A DNA stretch of 64,000 nucleotides from Anaerolineales bacterium (GTDB lineage Bacteria; Chloroflexota; Anaerolineae; Anaerolineales; Villigracilaceae): contig JANWWK010000014.1 of the NCBI GenBank assembly GCA_025056175.1, forward strand, positions 1 through 64,000. Direction: 5' to 3'. Made by a program: the position numbers and the translations under genes. Below the pieces are notes generated by a model. The model was not told where the DNA came from and searched no databases. It saw only the letters and a program-made list of their open reading frames with translations. Below are positions 10,006 through 18,910 of this stretch, piece by piece (position 1 is the stretch's first letter; every line of letters starts with the position of its first letter).

Positions 10006-10488
10006 TCAGGCAAACAGAGCAACGCCGTCTGTTTCAACCTCCGCCAGCAAGGCATCCACAGTGCGCCCCAGGCGCGGATGAATGACCCCAGCCCCTACTT
10101 CGGCCAGTGGGACGAGAACGAACGCGCGCTCGTGCAAACGTGGGTGTGGCAGAACGAGCGGCGGCGTATCGAGAACCAGGTCGTCGTAGAAGAGAATGTC
10201 GATATCAATCAGGCGTGGACCGTTACGGAAGGTGGGGACACGCCCCAAAGCGGCTTCTAACTGCTTGAGAAATGTGAGCAAATCACCAGGCGAGAGCATC
10301 GTACGGGCGCGAAGGGCCATGTTCAAAAAAGCAGGCTGTTCGTGAAATCCCCACGGCGCAGTCTCGTAGATGTGCGATTCAGCCTCCACCTGCACCTGTG
10401 GTGGAAGGGCGCAAATGGCCGCGCGCAGGTTGGCTTCTCGTTCCCCCAGGTTTGAGCCAAGTGCCAGGTAGATAACGTGAGATTGCAT
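10006..10488 (-). CDS. folK: 2-amino-4-hydroxy-6-hydroxymethyldihydropteridine pyrophosphokinase (HPPK)
   Basis: Transfers pyrophosphate from ATP to 6-hydroxymethyl-7,8-dihydropterin in folate synthesis. It is 160 residues, a normal length. Signatures seen: YLALGSNLGEREANLR at the N-terminus, YETAPWG, the metal and ATP-binding core NGPRLIDIDILFYDD, and LPHPRLHERAFVLVPLAEV. It lies 8 bp after cdd on the same strand, so the two are probably co-transcribed. No other folate gene (folP, folB) is in the window. Confidence 0.95.
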   Translation of the reverse strand: MQSHVIYLALGSNLGEREANLRAAICALPPQVQVEAESHIYETAPWGFHEQPAFLNMALRARTMLSPGDLLTFLKQLEAALGRVPTFRNGPRLIDIDILFYDDLVLDTPPLVLPHPRLHERAFVLVPLAEVGAGVIHPRLGRTVDALLAEVETDGVALFA

Positions 10489-10496
10489 TCAGGCCT

Positions 10497-10910
10497 TCAG
10501 GAATGTTTCAGCGAGTCTGGAGTGAATGCCCCGGGCAGCAAATCACGCACGGTGGTCTGATGCAGGAGATGTCCTGCGGCATCGCCAATCAGGACAATCG
10601 TTTCCAGGCCGAATTCAGCCAGCACCTGGCGGCATCCGCCACACGGAAACCCACCATTGGGGGTGACGATGGCAATTGCCTCGAAGGTGTGTTCGCCTTC
10701 GGAAATGGCTTTAAAGACGGCAACCCGCTCGGCGCACATGGTGGCCGGGTAGGCCGCGTTTTCGACGTTGACACCGGTAAAGACCTGCCCCGATTTTGTG
10801 AGCAACGCCGCACCGACCGCGTAGTTCGAATAGGGCGCATACGCGCGCTGACGGGCTTCGCTGGCGGTGGCAATCAACATTTGGATTTGTGGGTCGGAGA
10901 GAGAGTTCAT
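10497..10910 (-). CDS. cdd: Cytidine deaminase
   Basis: Homotetrameric-type cytidine deaminase, 137 residues, converting cytidine or deoxycytidine to the uridine form in pyrimidine salvage. Zinc ligands and catalytic Glu are visible in NVENAAYPATMCAERVAV (Cys-Ala-Glu) and PCGGCRQVLAEF (two Cys). The start is ATG 10910, which has an AAGGG ribosome site; the open frame extends another 35 codons upstream through the terminator hairpin of the previous gene and that part is not credible as protein. It is first in a short operon with folK. Confidence 0.95.
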   Translation of the reverse strand: MNSLSDPQIQMLIATASEARQRAYAPYSNYAVGAALLTKSGQVFTGVNVENAAYPATMCAERVAVFKAISEGEHTFEAIAIVTPNGGFPCGGCRQVLAEFGLETIVLIGDAAGHLLHQTTVRDLLPGAFTPDSLKHS

Positions 10911-10962
10911 CGTTCCCTTCAGGAGGAGTGGAGTAGGTGTGATTATTATACATCTCGCCCCG

Positions 10963-11001
10963 AAGCAAAACGAGCGGCATCTGCTTCCGCTCGTTTTGCT
11001 T
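10963..11001 (-). terminator. Hairpin terminator after the ABC exporter operon
   Basis: Perfect 15-bp inverted repeat (10963-10977 and 10987-11001, arm AAGCAAAACGAGCGG) with a 9-nt loop. It begins 17 bp beyond the stop of the ABC transporter gene (11019) and ends ahead of the cdd start, so it would end exporter transcription and separate it from cdd. The T-rich part is inside the stem, so efficiency is uncertain. Confidence 0.7.
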
Positions 11002-11018
11002 TTCTCGATGGGCATCCG

Positions 11019-13013
11019 TTACGAAGCCGGGTTCAGTGCCAGCTCGCTCTCTTGTTTTTGGAACTGACTCATGTACAGGTCATAGTAGAAACCACGCCGT
11101 GCCAACAAGTCATCGTGCCGTCCGCGTTCGATGATTTCTCCCTTATTGAGAACCAGAATCATATCCGCATTGCGGATAGTGCTTAGGCGGTGGGCAATGA
11201 CGAAGGCCGTGCGCCCTTTGAGCAGCTCATCGAAGGCTTTCTGAATCAAGCGCTCGGTGCGCGTATCGACACTGGACGTGGCTTCATCGAGGATGAGAAT
11301 GCGCGGGTCTGCCAGTGCTGCGCGTGCAATTGCCAGCAGCTGGCGCTGTCCTTGCGAAAGGCCGGCGCCGCGTTCACCGAGCAGGGTATCGTATTTTTCG
11401 GGCAGGCGTTCAATGAAACTATCGGCGTTTGCCAGCCGAATGGCTGCCAGCACTTCTTCATCGGTAGCGTTGGGGCGTCCGAAACGGACGTTGTTCATCA
11501 CCGTATCGTTGAACAGGAAAGTATCCTGTAAAACGATGCCAATCTGACGGCGGAGCGATTCCATTGTCACATCGCGCACGTCCAGCCCGTCAATTTTCAC
11601 AGCCCCGGCGGTCACATCCCAAAAACGCGGCAGCAGGTTGATGATAGTGGTCTTTCCGGCCCCGGTCGGCCCAACGATGGCAATGGTCTGACCGGGTTGC
11701 GCCTCGAACGAGACATTCTTCAACACCGGCACACCGTCTTCGTACTCATGGGAAACGTTCTCGAAGACAACATGTCCGCGAATGGGGGGCATTTCCCGCG
11801 CGCCAGGCCGGTCACTGACGGCAGGTCTTTCATCCAGAATGTTGAAAATACGTTCGGCCCCGGCGATGGCGTTCTGGATGTTGCCCCACAACGTAGCGAT
11901 TTGCTGAATGGGCTGGTTGAAGCGCTGCACATAAGCCAGAAAGGTAACCACCAGACCGAGAGTCACTGTGGTTCCCATAAAACTGCCGCCGCCCAACAGC
12001 GCCCAGCCGCCCACGCCAGTGACGATTGCCAGCGCAACGTAGGAGAGTGCTTCGAGCGTGGGCGCCAGTGCCGAAGTAAAGGCGACTGCGCGCACGTTGG
12101 CATCGCGGTTGGCGGCGTTGACTTCGCGGAATTGTTCGATGTTTTCATCGGCGCGGTTAAAGGCTTGCACTTCACGCACCGCGGAAATGCTCTCTTGCAA
12201 TTCGGCGTTTACCGAGCCGATTTCCTTACGCGCCACCCGAAAGGCCTTACGCGCCTGGTCGCTGAAAAAGCGCGTCACCAGGAACATCACCGGCGCCACT
12301 GCCAGCGAGAGCAGGGCAAACTGCCAGTTGGTGGCAAGCATGTTGTAGGCCACCCAAACCAGCAGCAGAATGCCGCCAAATACCTGTACCAGCGCAAACG
12401 AAAAGGTCTGCTCGATGGCGCTGGTGTCGTTGGTGATGCGGCTCATCAGGTCACCGGCTTCGTGTTTGGAGTAGTAACTGAGCGAAAGTTCGTGTAATTT
12501 GCGAAAGACCTGCACGCGCATATCGCGCAGAACGTGTTGACCGGCCCAACTCATGCTGAAGAAGGTGAGACCGTTGAGCAACGCGCCTGCTACGAACAGG
12601 GCAATCACGATGAGAATGAGTCGTACCAGCCCGGCCACGCGGTCGCCACTGGGGTCAAAACGACCCCAGTGGTAGAACAGACTCAACAGATGCCGGGCGC
12701 CGCTTTGGGAAGCCGGGTCGCTGGTCAGCCAGCAGCCGGAAGTCTGCGCTCCGCTCTGCGATGTGCCGCTGGAGAACATCGAAAATCCGCTCGCCTGAGT
12801 GGATGGTACAAGGAAACAATCGGTTGCCTGTCCCAGCAATTCGGGGGTGGTGACCTGAGTCCAGGTGGCGATAAAAACGAAAACTACTGCCAGCCCAATC
12901 ATGTACCAGAAACGCCCAAAGTACCCGAGCAGACGCGAGAGCGTGCGCCCGACATCGCGGGCGGTGCTGGTTTCCTGGTCGAGCAGGTCACGAAAACGTC
13001 CACCGTGCATCAT
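11019..13013 (-). CDS. ABC exporter half-transporter with canonical ATPase site
   Basis: Fused membrane/ATPase half-transporter, 664 residues (MsbA/MDR type): six helices in about residues 35-400, then the nucleotide-binding domain. The ATPase motifs are canonical: Walker A GPTGAGKTT, signature LSQGQRQ, Walker B ending ILILDEATSSVD, and H-loop IAHRLST. The loop between helices 1 and 2 is unusually long, about 70 residues, Ser/Gly/Gln-rich, and has two cysteines (66 and 94). Its start overlaps the stop of the preceding half-transporter gene (ATGA at 13010-13013), so the two should be made together as a heterodimer. Substrate is unknown; drugs or lipids are usual for this family. Confidence 0.92.
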   Translation of the reverse strand: MMHGGRFRDLLDQETSTARDVGRTLSRLLGYFGRFWYMIGLAVVFVFIATWTQVTTPELLGQATDCFLVPSTQASGFSMFSSGTSQSGAQTSGCWLTSDPASQSGARHLLSLFYHWGRFDPSGDRVAGLVRLILIVIALFVAGALLNGLTFFSMSWAGQHVLRDMRVQVFRKLHELSLSYYSKHEAGDLMSRITNDTSAIEQTFSFALVQVFGGILLLVWVAYNMLATNWQFALLSLAVAPVMFLVTRFFSDQARKAFRVARKEIGSVNAELQESISAVREVQAFNRADENIEQFREVNAANRDANVRAVAFTSALAPTLEALSYVALAIVTGVGGWALLGGGSFMGTTVTLGLVVTFLAYVQRFNQPIQQIATLWGNIQNAIAGAERIFNILDERPAVSDRPGAREMPPIRGHVVFENVSHEYEDGVPVLKNVSFEAQPGQTIAIVGPTGAGKTTIINLLPRFWDVTAGAVKIDGLDVRDVTMESLRRQIGIVLQDTFLFNDTVMNNVRFGRPNATDEEVLAAIRLANADSFIERLPEKYDTLLGERGAGLSQGQRQLLAIARAALADPRILILDEATSSVDTRTERLIQKAFDELLKGRTAFVIAHRLSTIRNADMILVLNKGEIIERGRHDDLLARRGFYYDLYMSQFQKQESELALNPAS

Positions 13014-14956
13014 AGGGCGGCCTCCGGCTGGTGTGCGAGAATTTGTGAGTTGTAAATTTCAGCGTAAATCGGGTTTTCTTCCATAAGCTCCTCGTGCTTG
13101 CCGATGGCGGCCACGCGGCCTTTTTCCAGCACGATAATTTTGTCGGCATTGCGCACGGTGCTGATGCGTTGAGCAATGACAAATGAAGTGCGGCCTTTCA
13201 TCAGTTCGTCCAGCGCGCGTTGAATGGCGGCTTCGGTGGCAAGGTCTACGCTGGAGGTAGAGTCGTCGAGAATGAGAATGCGGGGGTTGAGCAGCAGGGC
13301 GCGTGCGATGGCAATGCGCTGTTTCTGCCCGCCGCTGAGGGTTTGCCCGCGTTCTCCCACGTAAGTATCATAACCATCGGGGAAGGACATGATGAATTCA
13401 TGCGCCTGGGCGGCTTTGGCGGCAGCGATAATTTCTGCTTCCGTGGCGTCGGGTTTGCCAAAGGCGATGTTTTCCCGAATGGTGCCGCTGAACAGGGTGG
13501 TTTCCTGCAAGACGATGCCAATTTGCGAGCGCAGCGAGGAGAGGGTCACGTCACGCAGGTCATAGCCATCAATGGTAACCCGGCCTTCGGTAGGGTCGTA
13601 GAAGCGTGGCAGCAGGTTGATGATGGAGGTTTTGCCGGAGCCGGTGGCACCGAGCAGAGCAATCGTCTCCCCAGGCAGGGCTTCAAAACTTACCCGGTCT
13701 AATACCGGTTCACCGGTGCTGAAATAGCGAAAAGAGACATTCTCGAAGCGAATGTGTCCGCGTACGGGAGGCAGGGCAATGGCATCTGGCTTGTCGGTGA
13801 TGTCGCTGCGGGCATCCAGAATCTCGAAGATGCGCTGCGCCGAAGCGGCAGCCTGACTCATCTGGGTAATAATCATCCCGAACATGGCAATCGGGAAGAA
13901 CAGATACATGATGTACATTGAAAATTGTTGCCACTCGCCCAGGGTGAGCGTGCCAGCGATGATTTGTTTCCCGCCCACGTAGAGAATGCCGGCCTGCCCC
14001 AGGTTGGCAACCAGAAAGATGAACGGGAACAGAAAGGTGAACAACCGCGCCAGGCGGATTTGCTGCTGCATCACGTCATCGGCTGCGTGGGCAAATTTTG
14101 CCTGCTGCTCCTTCTCGCGGGTGAATGCTTTGATGACCTTGATGCCTGCCAGGTTTTCTTGCAAGAGCGTGTTGAGACGCGAGAGTTTTTGTTGAACGAG
14201 CGTGAACATCGGACGCGCCAGCGAACTGAATACGACAAAGATGATTGCCGCGGCGGGCAAGAGCGGCATGGTTGTCCAGGCCAGCGGTACGTTGGTGCTG
14301 AACAGGATGATGAGCGTGCCACCGAGCAGGATAGCTGCCCCCACCAGTTGCACCAGGCCTTGCCCAATAAACAACCGTACTTTTTCCACATCATCGGTGG
14401 CGCGAATCATCAGTTGACCGGTCTGGTTGCGGTCGTGGTAAGAAAACGAAAGCTTTTGAATTTTGGCATACAGGTCGTTCCGCAAATCGTAAGCCACAGC
14501 CTGGGAGTTCTTTTCTGCCCAATAGGCTTGCAGAAAGCCAAACACGCCGCGTAAGACCGCAAAGCCAAGCATGAAGAGCAGGGCGTTGAGAAGAGCAGCG
14601 GGTGCGCTATCGCGTTGGGCTATCAGCGCCGCACGCAGCGCTTCGAGGGTGGTTTCCTGGGGGTAATTCAGCGCCGTCAGAATGCGCGGCAGAGCGGCGG
14701 CGGCCATGCTTTCGGGAATCTGGCTCAATCCTTGCAGAACCTGGTCAGCCACATACCCGCTTGTGACAGCATCTATCACGCGGCGAATCAGCGTAGGGAC
14801 GGCTAACTGTGAGAGCGCCGAAATGAGCAGAAACACATAAGGGACGACCGCCTGACTTCGATAGCGGGTCAGATACTGAAGAGCGCGTTTGAGCGAGGCA
14901 TTATCTGCTGCTTGCGCTTCACGTCTGGATACGGGACGAGAAATGGATGCTTGCAT
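13010..14956 (-). CDS. ABC exporter half-transporter with degenerate ATPase site
   Basis: Partner half-transporter, 648 residues from ATG 14956 (AGGAG 6 nt upstream; a longer open frame overlaps the MarR gene and is rejected). The ATPase domain has Walker A GATGSGKTS and signature LSGGQKQR, but the catalytic Glu after Walker B is Asp (LILDDSTSSVD) and the H-loop His is Gln (IAQRIST). These two changes mark the degenerate subunit of heterodimeric exporters such as TM287/288 and BmrCD. It follows the MarR-family gene by 19 bp and overlaps its partner downstream, giving a marR-ABC-ABC operon. Confidence 0.92.
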   Translation of the reverse strand: MQASISRPVSRREAQAADNASLKRALQYLTRYRSQAVVPYVFLLISALSQLAVPTLIRRVIDAVTSGYVADQVLQGLSQIPESMAAAALPRILTALNYPQETTLEALRAALIAQRDSAPAALLNALLFMLGFAVLRGVFGFLQAYWAEKNSQAVAYDLRNDLYAKIQKLSFSYHDRNQTGQLMIRATDDVEKVRLFIGQGLVQLVGAAILLGGTLIILFSTNVPLAWTTMPLLPAAAIIFVVFSSLARPMFTLVQQKLSRLNTLLQENLAGIKVIKAFTREKEQQAKFAHAADDVMQQQIRLARLFTFLFPFIFLVANLGQAGILYVGGKQIIAGTLTLGEWQQFSMYIMYLFFPIAMFGMIITQMSQAAASAQRIFEILDARSDITDKPDAIALPPVRGHIRFENVSFRYFSTGEPVLDRVSFEALPGETIALLGATGSGKTSIINLLPRFYDPTEGRVTIDGYDLRDVTLSSLRSQIGIVLQETTLFSGTIRENIAFGKPDATEAEIIAAAKAAQAHEFIMSFPDGYDTYVGERGQTLSGGQKQRIAIARALLLNPRILILDDSTSSVDLATEAAIQRALDELMKGRTSFVIAQRISTVRNADKIIVLEKGRVAAIGKHEELMEENPIYAEIYNSQILAHQPEAAL

Positions 14957-14975
14957 GGAACTCCTGAAGGATGGG

Positions 14976-15425
14976 TCAATAAGGCTTGTTTCCGGCAGGC
15001 AAACGCGAGAGCAAAAGGCGCATTCCCGCGGCAACGACTTCGCGCTCGGCGGGTTCCATTTGCTCGATGAGTTCATCCATCCAGCGATGACGTGCAGCCA
15101 TAGACGCCTCGACCAGCCTTTGGCCCTGTGCGCTCAGCCGCAATTGCTTGGCGCGTCGGTCGTTGGGGTCTTCGGCCCGTTCCAGCAGACCGGCCTGTAC
15201 CAGTTTTTCCACCAGCTGGCTGGCGGCGGCGTTGGAAATCTCCATCCGCGCGCTGATGTCGGACAGGCCGCACTCGTGCTGGTAGTGCAATTGCATCAGG
15301 ATATTGAACTGCGGCATCGTCAACCCGCTGGCCTTAACGAAACGGATATGTTCACGAAAGGCACGGTGCGTCACCTGGTCAATGCCCTGGCGGATGGTTT
15401 CGGCAAGAGAGGAGGAATCGCTCAT
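14976..15425 (-). CDS. MarR-family transcriptional regulator
   Basis: A 149-residue winged-helix repressor. The recognition region is readable as CGLSDISARMEISNAAASQLVEKLVQAGLLERAEDPNDRRAKQLRLSA when split over the helix-turn-helix and wing, including the conserved D-x-R-A in the wing. It is first in an operon with the two ABC half-transporters. A perfect palindrome overlaps its promoter, so autoregulation, with release by a transported compound, is the likely logic (inference from the family). Confidence 0.93.
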   Translation of the reverse strand: MSDSSSLAETIRQGIDQVTHRAFREHIRFVKASGLTMPQFNILMQLHYQHECGLSDISARMEISNAAASQLVEKLVQAGLLERAEDPNDRRAKQLRLSAQGQRLVEASMAARHRWMDELIEQMEPAEREVVAAGMRLLLSRLPAGNKPY

Positions 15426-15428
15426 TGG

Positions 15429-15486
15429 TTAAGCCTGCTTTTTTATTAAGCAGGCTTAAATATATGCAGAACTTAAGGATTGTCAA
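15429..15486 (-). promoter_or_regulatory. Promoter and palindromic operator of the marR-ABC operon
   Basis: On the minus strand a -35 TTGACA (15481-15486) and -10 TATATT (15459-15464) are 16 bp apart. Directly after the -10 is a perfect inverted repeat, TTAAGCCTGCTT (15429-15440) and its complement (15448-15459), with a 7-bp AT-rich spacer. It touches the -10 and covers the expected start of transcription, the standard place for a MarR-type repressor site. Confidence 0.85.
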
Positions 15487-15752
15487 GGTCAACATGCTAA
15501 CGTTTACGAAACGCTAATCATTTCAACGGACACAGGGGAGAAATTGCGCGGATTTTGGCAACAAAAGCACCGATTTGCGGACGTTTCCCTCTTCCTGTGG
15601 AGGAGGGTTAGGGTCAGGGTAGCGTGTTGCCCCAAAAATCTTTGCAGCCTTTGCATTGCAAAAGGTTTTTGCGTAGAGTCCACGATTTGCAGGATATAAT
15701 CAAATCAGGAGAACTTAACGCCGAAATGTTCTCAAAAATTAAAAGGTGGAGT
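15487..15752 (+). promoter_or_regulatory. Upstream region of the NBR1-domain lipoprotein with a -10 element
   Basis: The 327-bp gap 15426-15752 carries the marR promoter on the left. On the right I see a good -10, TATAAT (15695-15700), some 50 nt before the lipoprotein start, with no convincing -35, and a ribosome site AAAGGTGGAG ahead of ATG 15753. Nothing else recognisable lies in between. Confidence 0.5.
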
Positions 15753-16346
15753 ATGAAGAGAATCCTTTTCCTGACTCTTGCTTTGCTTCTGACGGCTTGC
15801 GGAAATGCCGCCGTCGAGCCAACCGTTACGCCCGTCAACGTGAGTGCTATCCAGACCTCTGTTGTACAAACCGTCATGGCGCAAGCCACCCAAACCGCTC
15901 GTGCCTTGCCCACCAACACAACCGAGCCAACCCCTGTCCCTACGGAAACACCCATGCTGCCGCCAACCGAAACCCCTATCCCTGCCCCTACGCTCACGCC
16001 CACGCCAGCCTTGTGTGATGACGCTATCTACATTGCTGATGTCTCTGTGCCAGATGGAACACAAATGAACCCTGGACAGGAATTCGTCAAAACCTGGCGG
16101 GTGAAGAACACCGGCACCTGCACCTGGACGCGCGGCTATCAAATCATGTGGTCGTATGGGGATAACCGCATGAGCGGACAGGCTACAGCGCTCCCGCGCG
16201 AGGTACAACCGGGCGAAGAAGTCGAAATCTCCCTCGTTCTCAAAGCTCCCCTCAAATCTGGTACGTATAGCGGGTACTGGGTGCTTCGGAATAACAACGG
16301 TTATACCTTTGGGCAGCGGCTTTCAGTTATCATCACCGTTCCATGA
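15753..16346 (+). CDS. Lipoprotein with Pro/Thr-rich linker and NBR1-type Ig-like domain
   Basis: A 197-residue exported lipoprotein. The signal ends at lipobox LLTAC; then comes a helical stretch and a Pro/Thr/Glu-rich linker (about 60-95), and a C-terminal beta-sandwich with the Trp-rich pattern of the NBR1 central domain (FVKTWRVKNTGTCTW, YSGYWVLRNNNG). Such domains are frequent in cell-surface proteins of Anaerolineae; their function in bacteria is not known. An upstream open extension of 43 codons is rejected because AAAGGTGGAG precedes ATG 15753. It overlaps queG by ATGA (16343-16346), although no functional link is evident. Confidence 0.85.
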   Translation: MKRILFLTLALLLTACGNAAVEPTVTPVNVSAIQTSVVQTVMAQATQTARALPTNTTEPTPVPTETPMLPPTETPIPAPTLTPTPALCDDAIYIADVSVPDGTQMNPGQEFVKTWRVKNTGTCTWTRGYQIMWSYGDNRMSGQATALPREVQPGEEVEISLVLKAPLKSGTYSGYWVLRNNNGYTFGQRLSVIITVP

Positions 16347-17401
16347 GACCAGATGAGCTGGCCGCCGCCTTGAAAACACAAGCCCGCCAGATGGGCTTCA
16401 CGCTGGCGGGCATCACCACGCCCGACCCTCCGCCTCATTTCGATACCTATCGGCACTGGGTGGAAGCCGGCCTGCACGGCGAGATGGCTTACCTGGCCGA
16501 AGAGCGCGCCCTGGCCCGCCGTGCTGACCCGCGCCAGATTCTGCCAGAATGCCGCGCCATTCTCGTGCTGGGGATTCCCTACTTTAACCCGGCCCTGGCC
16601 TCGTCCGAATCTGCACACGCGACGAACACCGGCAGAGTGGCTGCGTATGCCTGGGGCGATGATTATCACCTGGTTTTGCCACCCCGTCTGCAGGCGCTGG
16701 TGCGTTTTCTGGAGGAACAGGTGGGGCATCCCATCCCCAACCGCTACTACACTGACACCGGTCCGCTCCTGGAACGTGACCTGGCTCAACGTGCTGGCCT
16801 GGGCTGGATTGGCAAAAATACCTGTTTGATTTCCCCAAAACACGGTTCGTACTTCCTGCTGGCCGAAATTCTGCTCGGCCTGGATTTGCCGCCCGACCCG
16901 CCCTTTTCGACCGACCATTGCGGAACTTGCACCCGCTGTATTCAGGCCTGTCCCACCGCTTGCATCCGCCCCGACCGTACACTCGATGCCCGGCGCTGTA
17001 TCTCTTATCTGACCATCGAAAATAAAGGCGAAATTCCGCCATCCCTGCGGCCCCAAATGGGCAACTGGGTGTTCGGATGTGATATTTGTCAGATGGTCTG
17101 CCCGTGGAACCGGCGTTTTGCGTCTCCGCATGGCGACCCGGCTTTTGCTCCCCGCGAGGGTCTCTCTCTACCGGTTTTGTCGAATGAACTGACGCTGACG
17201 CCGGAAGCGTTTCAACGAAAATTCAGGAACAATCCGGTCAAGCGTGCAAAACGGCGTGGCTATTTGCGAAACGTGGCTGTGGCGGCTGCAAACGCGCGCG
17301 ATGCGGCATCGTTCCCCGCCCTGCAACACGCGCTGACCGACCCCGAACCGCTTGTGCAGGAACATGCCCGTTGGGCGATTCAGGCGCTTGGACAGCAGTA
17401 G
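16343..17401 (+). CDS. queG: Epoxyqueuosine reductase
   Basis: Cobalamin and 2x[4Fe-4S] enzyme that reduces epoxyqueuosine to queuosine in tRNA, 352 residues. Both ferredoxin-like cysteine clusters are present (CGTCTRCIQACPTACI and CDICQMVCPWNRR). The N-terminal region has the family segments MAYLAEERALARRADP and YTDTGPLLERDLA, with the catalytic Asp in DTGP. The C-terminus carries a HEAT-like repeat (DPEPLVQEHARWAIQAL). No other queuosine gene is in the window. Confidence 0.95.
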   Translation: MRPDELAAALKTQARQMGFTLAGITTPDPPPHFDTYRHWVEAGLHGEMAYLAEERALARRADPRQILPECRAILVLGIPYFNPALASSESAHATNTGRVAAYAWGDDYHLVLPPRLQALVRFLEEQVGHPIPNRYYTDTGPLLERDLAQRAGLGWIGKNTCLISPKHGSYFLLAEILLGLDLPPDPPFSTDHCGTCTRCIQACPTACIRPDRTLDARRCISYLTIENKGEIPPSLRPQMGNWVFGCDICQMVCPWNRRFASPHGDPAFAPREGLSLPVLSNELTLTPEAFQRKFRNNPVKRAKRRGYLRNVAVAAANARDAASFPALQHALTDPEPLVQEHARWAIQALGQQ

Positions 17402-17472
17402 CCCGGTTTTCAGCCTGTCAAACCGTTTGAATGTGACGGTGGTACACAACGCTTACTATTTTTGGGAGAGCC

Positions 17473-18072
17473 ATGCAAAAACTTCTGATTGCAACCGGAA
17501 ACAAAGGAAAAGTGCGCGAATTGCAGGCCTTGCTTGCAGGCCTGGACGTGGAACTGGTCACGCCGCAAGAACTCGGCCTGGAAATGGACGTGGAAGAAGA
17601 TGGTGCGACCTACGAAGAAAATGCTGGAAAGAAAGCACGCGTCTATAGCCAGGCCAGCGGCCTGATTGCTCTGGCCGACGACTCTGGTCTGGAAGTAGAT
17701 GCCCTGAACGGGGAACCCGGCCTGCATTCGGCGCGTTACACCGGTCAACCCGGCGCGACGGATGCCGACCGGCGAGCCTTCTTGTTGCACAAACTCAAGG
17801 GAAAGCCGCGTCCGTGGACGGCGCATTTTCACGCCACCGTGGCGTTGGCCGCGCCCGATGGCCGATTGCAGTTTACCGAAGGGAATTGTTACGGCGAAAT
17901 CATTCCCGAAGAGCGCGGCAGTAGCGGTTTTGGCTACGACCCTATTTTCTTCCTGCCCGAATTGAACCGCACGATGGCCGAGCTTTCGATGGAAGAAAAA
18001 AACCGCCTGAGCCATCGCGCGCGGGCGGTGCAGGCGGCTATGCCAATTCTGCAGGCCTGGCTCACACAGTGA
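17473..18072 (+). CDS. rdgB: XTP/dITP diphosphatase (RdgB/HAM1)
   Basis: House-cleaning nucleotide pyrophosphatase that hydrolyses XTP and dITP to monophosphates, 199 residues. Signatures: N-terminal LLIATGNKGKVRELQAL, YEENAGKKARVYSQASGL, the metal-binding LADDSGLEVDALNGEPGLHSARY, and the base-selecting GSSGFGYDPIFFLPELN. A GGGAG ribosome site precedes ATG 17473. Its last 11 bases overlap the 3' end of the convergent hydrolase gene. Confidence 0.95.
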   Translation: MQKLLIATGNKGKVRELQALLAGLDVELVTPQELGLEMDVEEDGATYEENAGKKARVYSQASGLIALADDSGLEVDALNGEPGLHSARYTGQPGATDADRRAFLLHKLKGKPRPWTAHFHATVALAAPDGRLQFTEGNCYGEIIPEERGSSGFGYDPIFFLPELNRTMAELSMEEKNRLSHRARAVQAAMPILQAWLTQ

Positions 18073-18850
18073 GCAGTTCTCCGGGACGATAATCAATCGT
18101 CTTCAGGAACACATCCAGCAGCCTGGCGGCTACCAGCGGTTGTTCGAGCATTAACATGTGACCGGCGCCCTCGATGGTGTGAAACATCGCGCCGCGAATG
18201 CGTTCGCGCATGGCCTGCGAAAGGAACACCGGTGTCATTCTGTCGTCTGTACCGCACAGAATCAGGGTAGGGGCTTTCACGCGTCCGAGCAGCGCCGTCT
18301 CATCGTAGCTGGCGCAGGCTAAAAAATCACCATGTAAAACGGAGGGGCGCACTTCGGCCAGGCGTTTTGCAGCCAATTCTTTCAAGCGCTCTTGCGCCGA
18401 GGGTGAGAACGCCCACTCCACAAGCGTTTTAACTGCCAGCGGAGCTGTGACCGGGTTCGATGTATCTTCCAAAAGGCTGGGCGCAACGCGTAAACGCGGC
18501 GCTGTAGCAAGCAACCCCAGCCCCAGCGTGCGCGCCGGGCGGTGAATCCCCAACCAGAGGGCAATCGCACCGCCCATTGAATGCCCCACAAAGACAGCCT
18601 TGCGTAGTTTGAGCGCATCCATGAACCCCAGCACGGCTTCGGCGTATTCACTCACCGATTGCCGGCCAACGCCGTTCGATTTGCCATGACCGGGCAGGTC
18701 GAGGGCGTAAATTCGCTGGCCGGGCAAATGCCGTATCTCCGGCGGCCAGAAGAGATGATTGCCGCCCGCACCGTGCAACAAAACTACTGCCGGGCGCGCC
18801 CAGTTCTCTTCTTCGTGAGCAAAGTAGTAGATTCCGTTGGCAAGGGGCAT
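18062..18850 (-). CDS. Alpha/beta-fold hydrolase
   Basis: A 262-residue alpha/beta hydrolase. The oxyanion segment LLHGAGGNHLFW, nucleophile elbow GHSMGG (catalytic Ser), acid region LILCGTDDRMTP and the His in IEGAGHMLMLEQP make a complete triad. There is no signal peptide, so it is cytoplasmic. Families with this layout include esterases, lactonases and C-C bond hydrolases; the substrate cannot be assigned. It stands alone, convergent with rdgB. Confidence 0.9.
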   Translation of the reverse strand: MPLANGIYYFAHEEENWARPAVVLLHGAGGNHLFWPPEIRHLPGQRIYALDLPGHGKSNGVGRQSVSEYAEAVLGFMDALKLRKAVFVGHSMGGAIALWLGIHRPARTLGLGLLATAPRLRVAPSLLEDTSNPVTAPLAVKTLVEWAFSPSAQERLKELAAKRLAEVRPSVLHGDFLACASYDETALLGRVKAPTLILCGTDDRMTPVFLSQAMRERIRGAMFHTIEGAGHMLMLEQPLVAARLLDVFLKTIDYRPGELLTV

Positions 18851-18883
18851 GGGATTCCAGGGAAAGTGCTGCGTTGAATGCAG

Positions 18884-18907
18884 AAAAAGAAAGCCAGCGA
18901 GGCTGGC
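18884..18907 (-). terminator. Rho-independent terminator of the histidine kinase gene
   Basis: Read on the minus strand, a GCCAGC/GCTGGC stem with a 3-nt loop (18893-18907) is followed at once by a T-rich run (18884-18892). It starts 3 bp after the kinase stop codon at 18911. Confidence 0.75.
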
Positions 18908-18910
18908 GGT

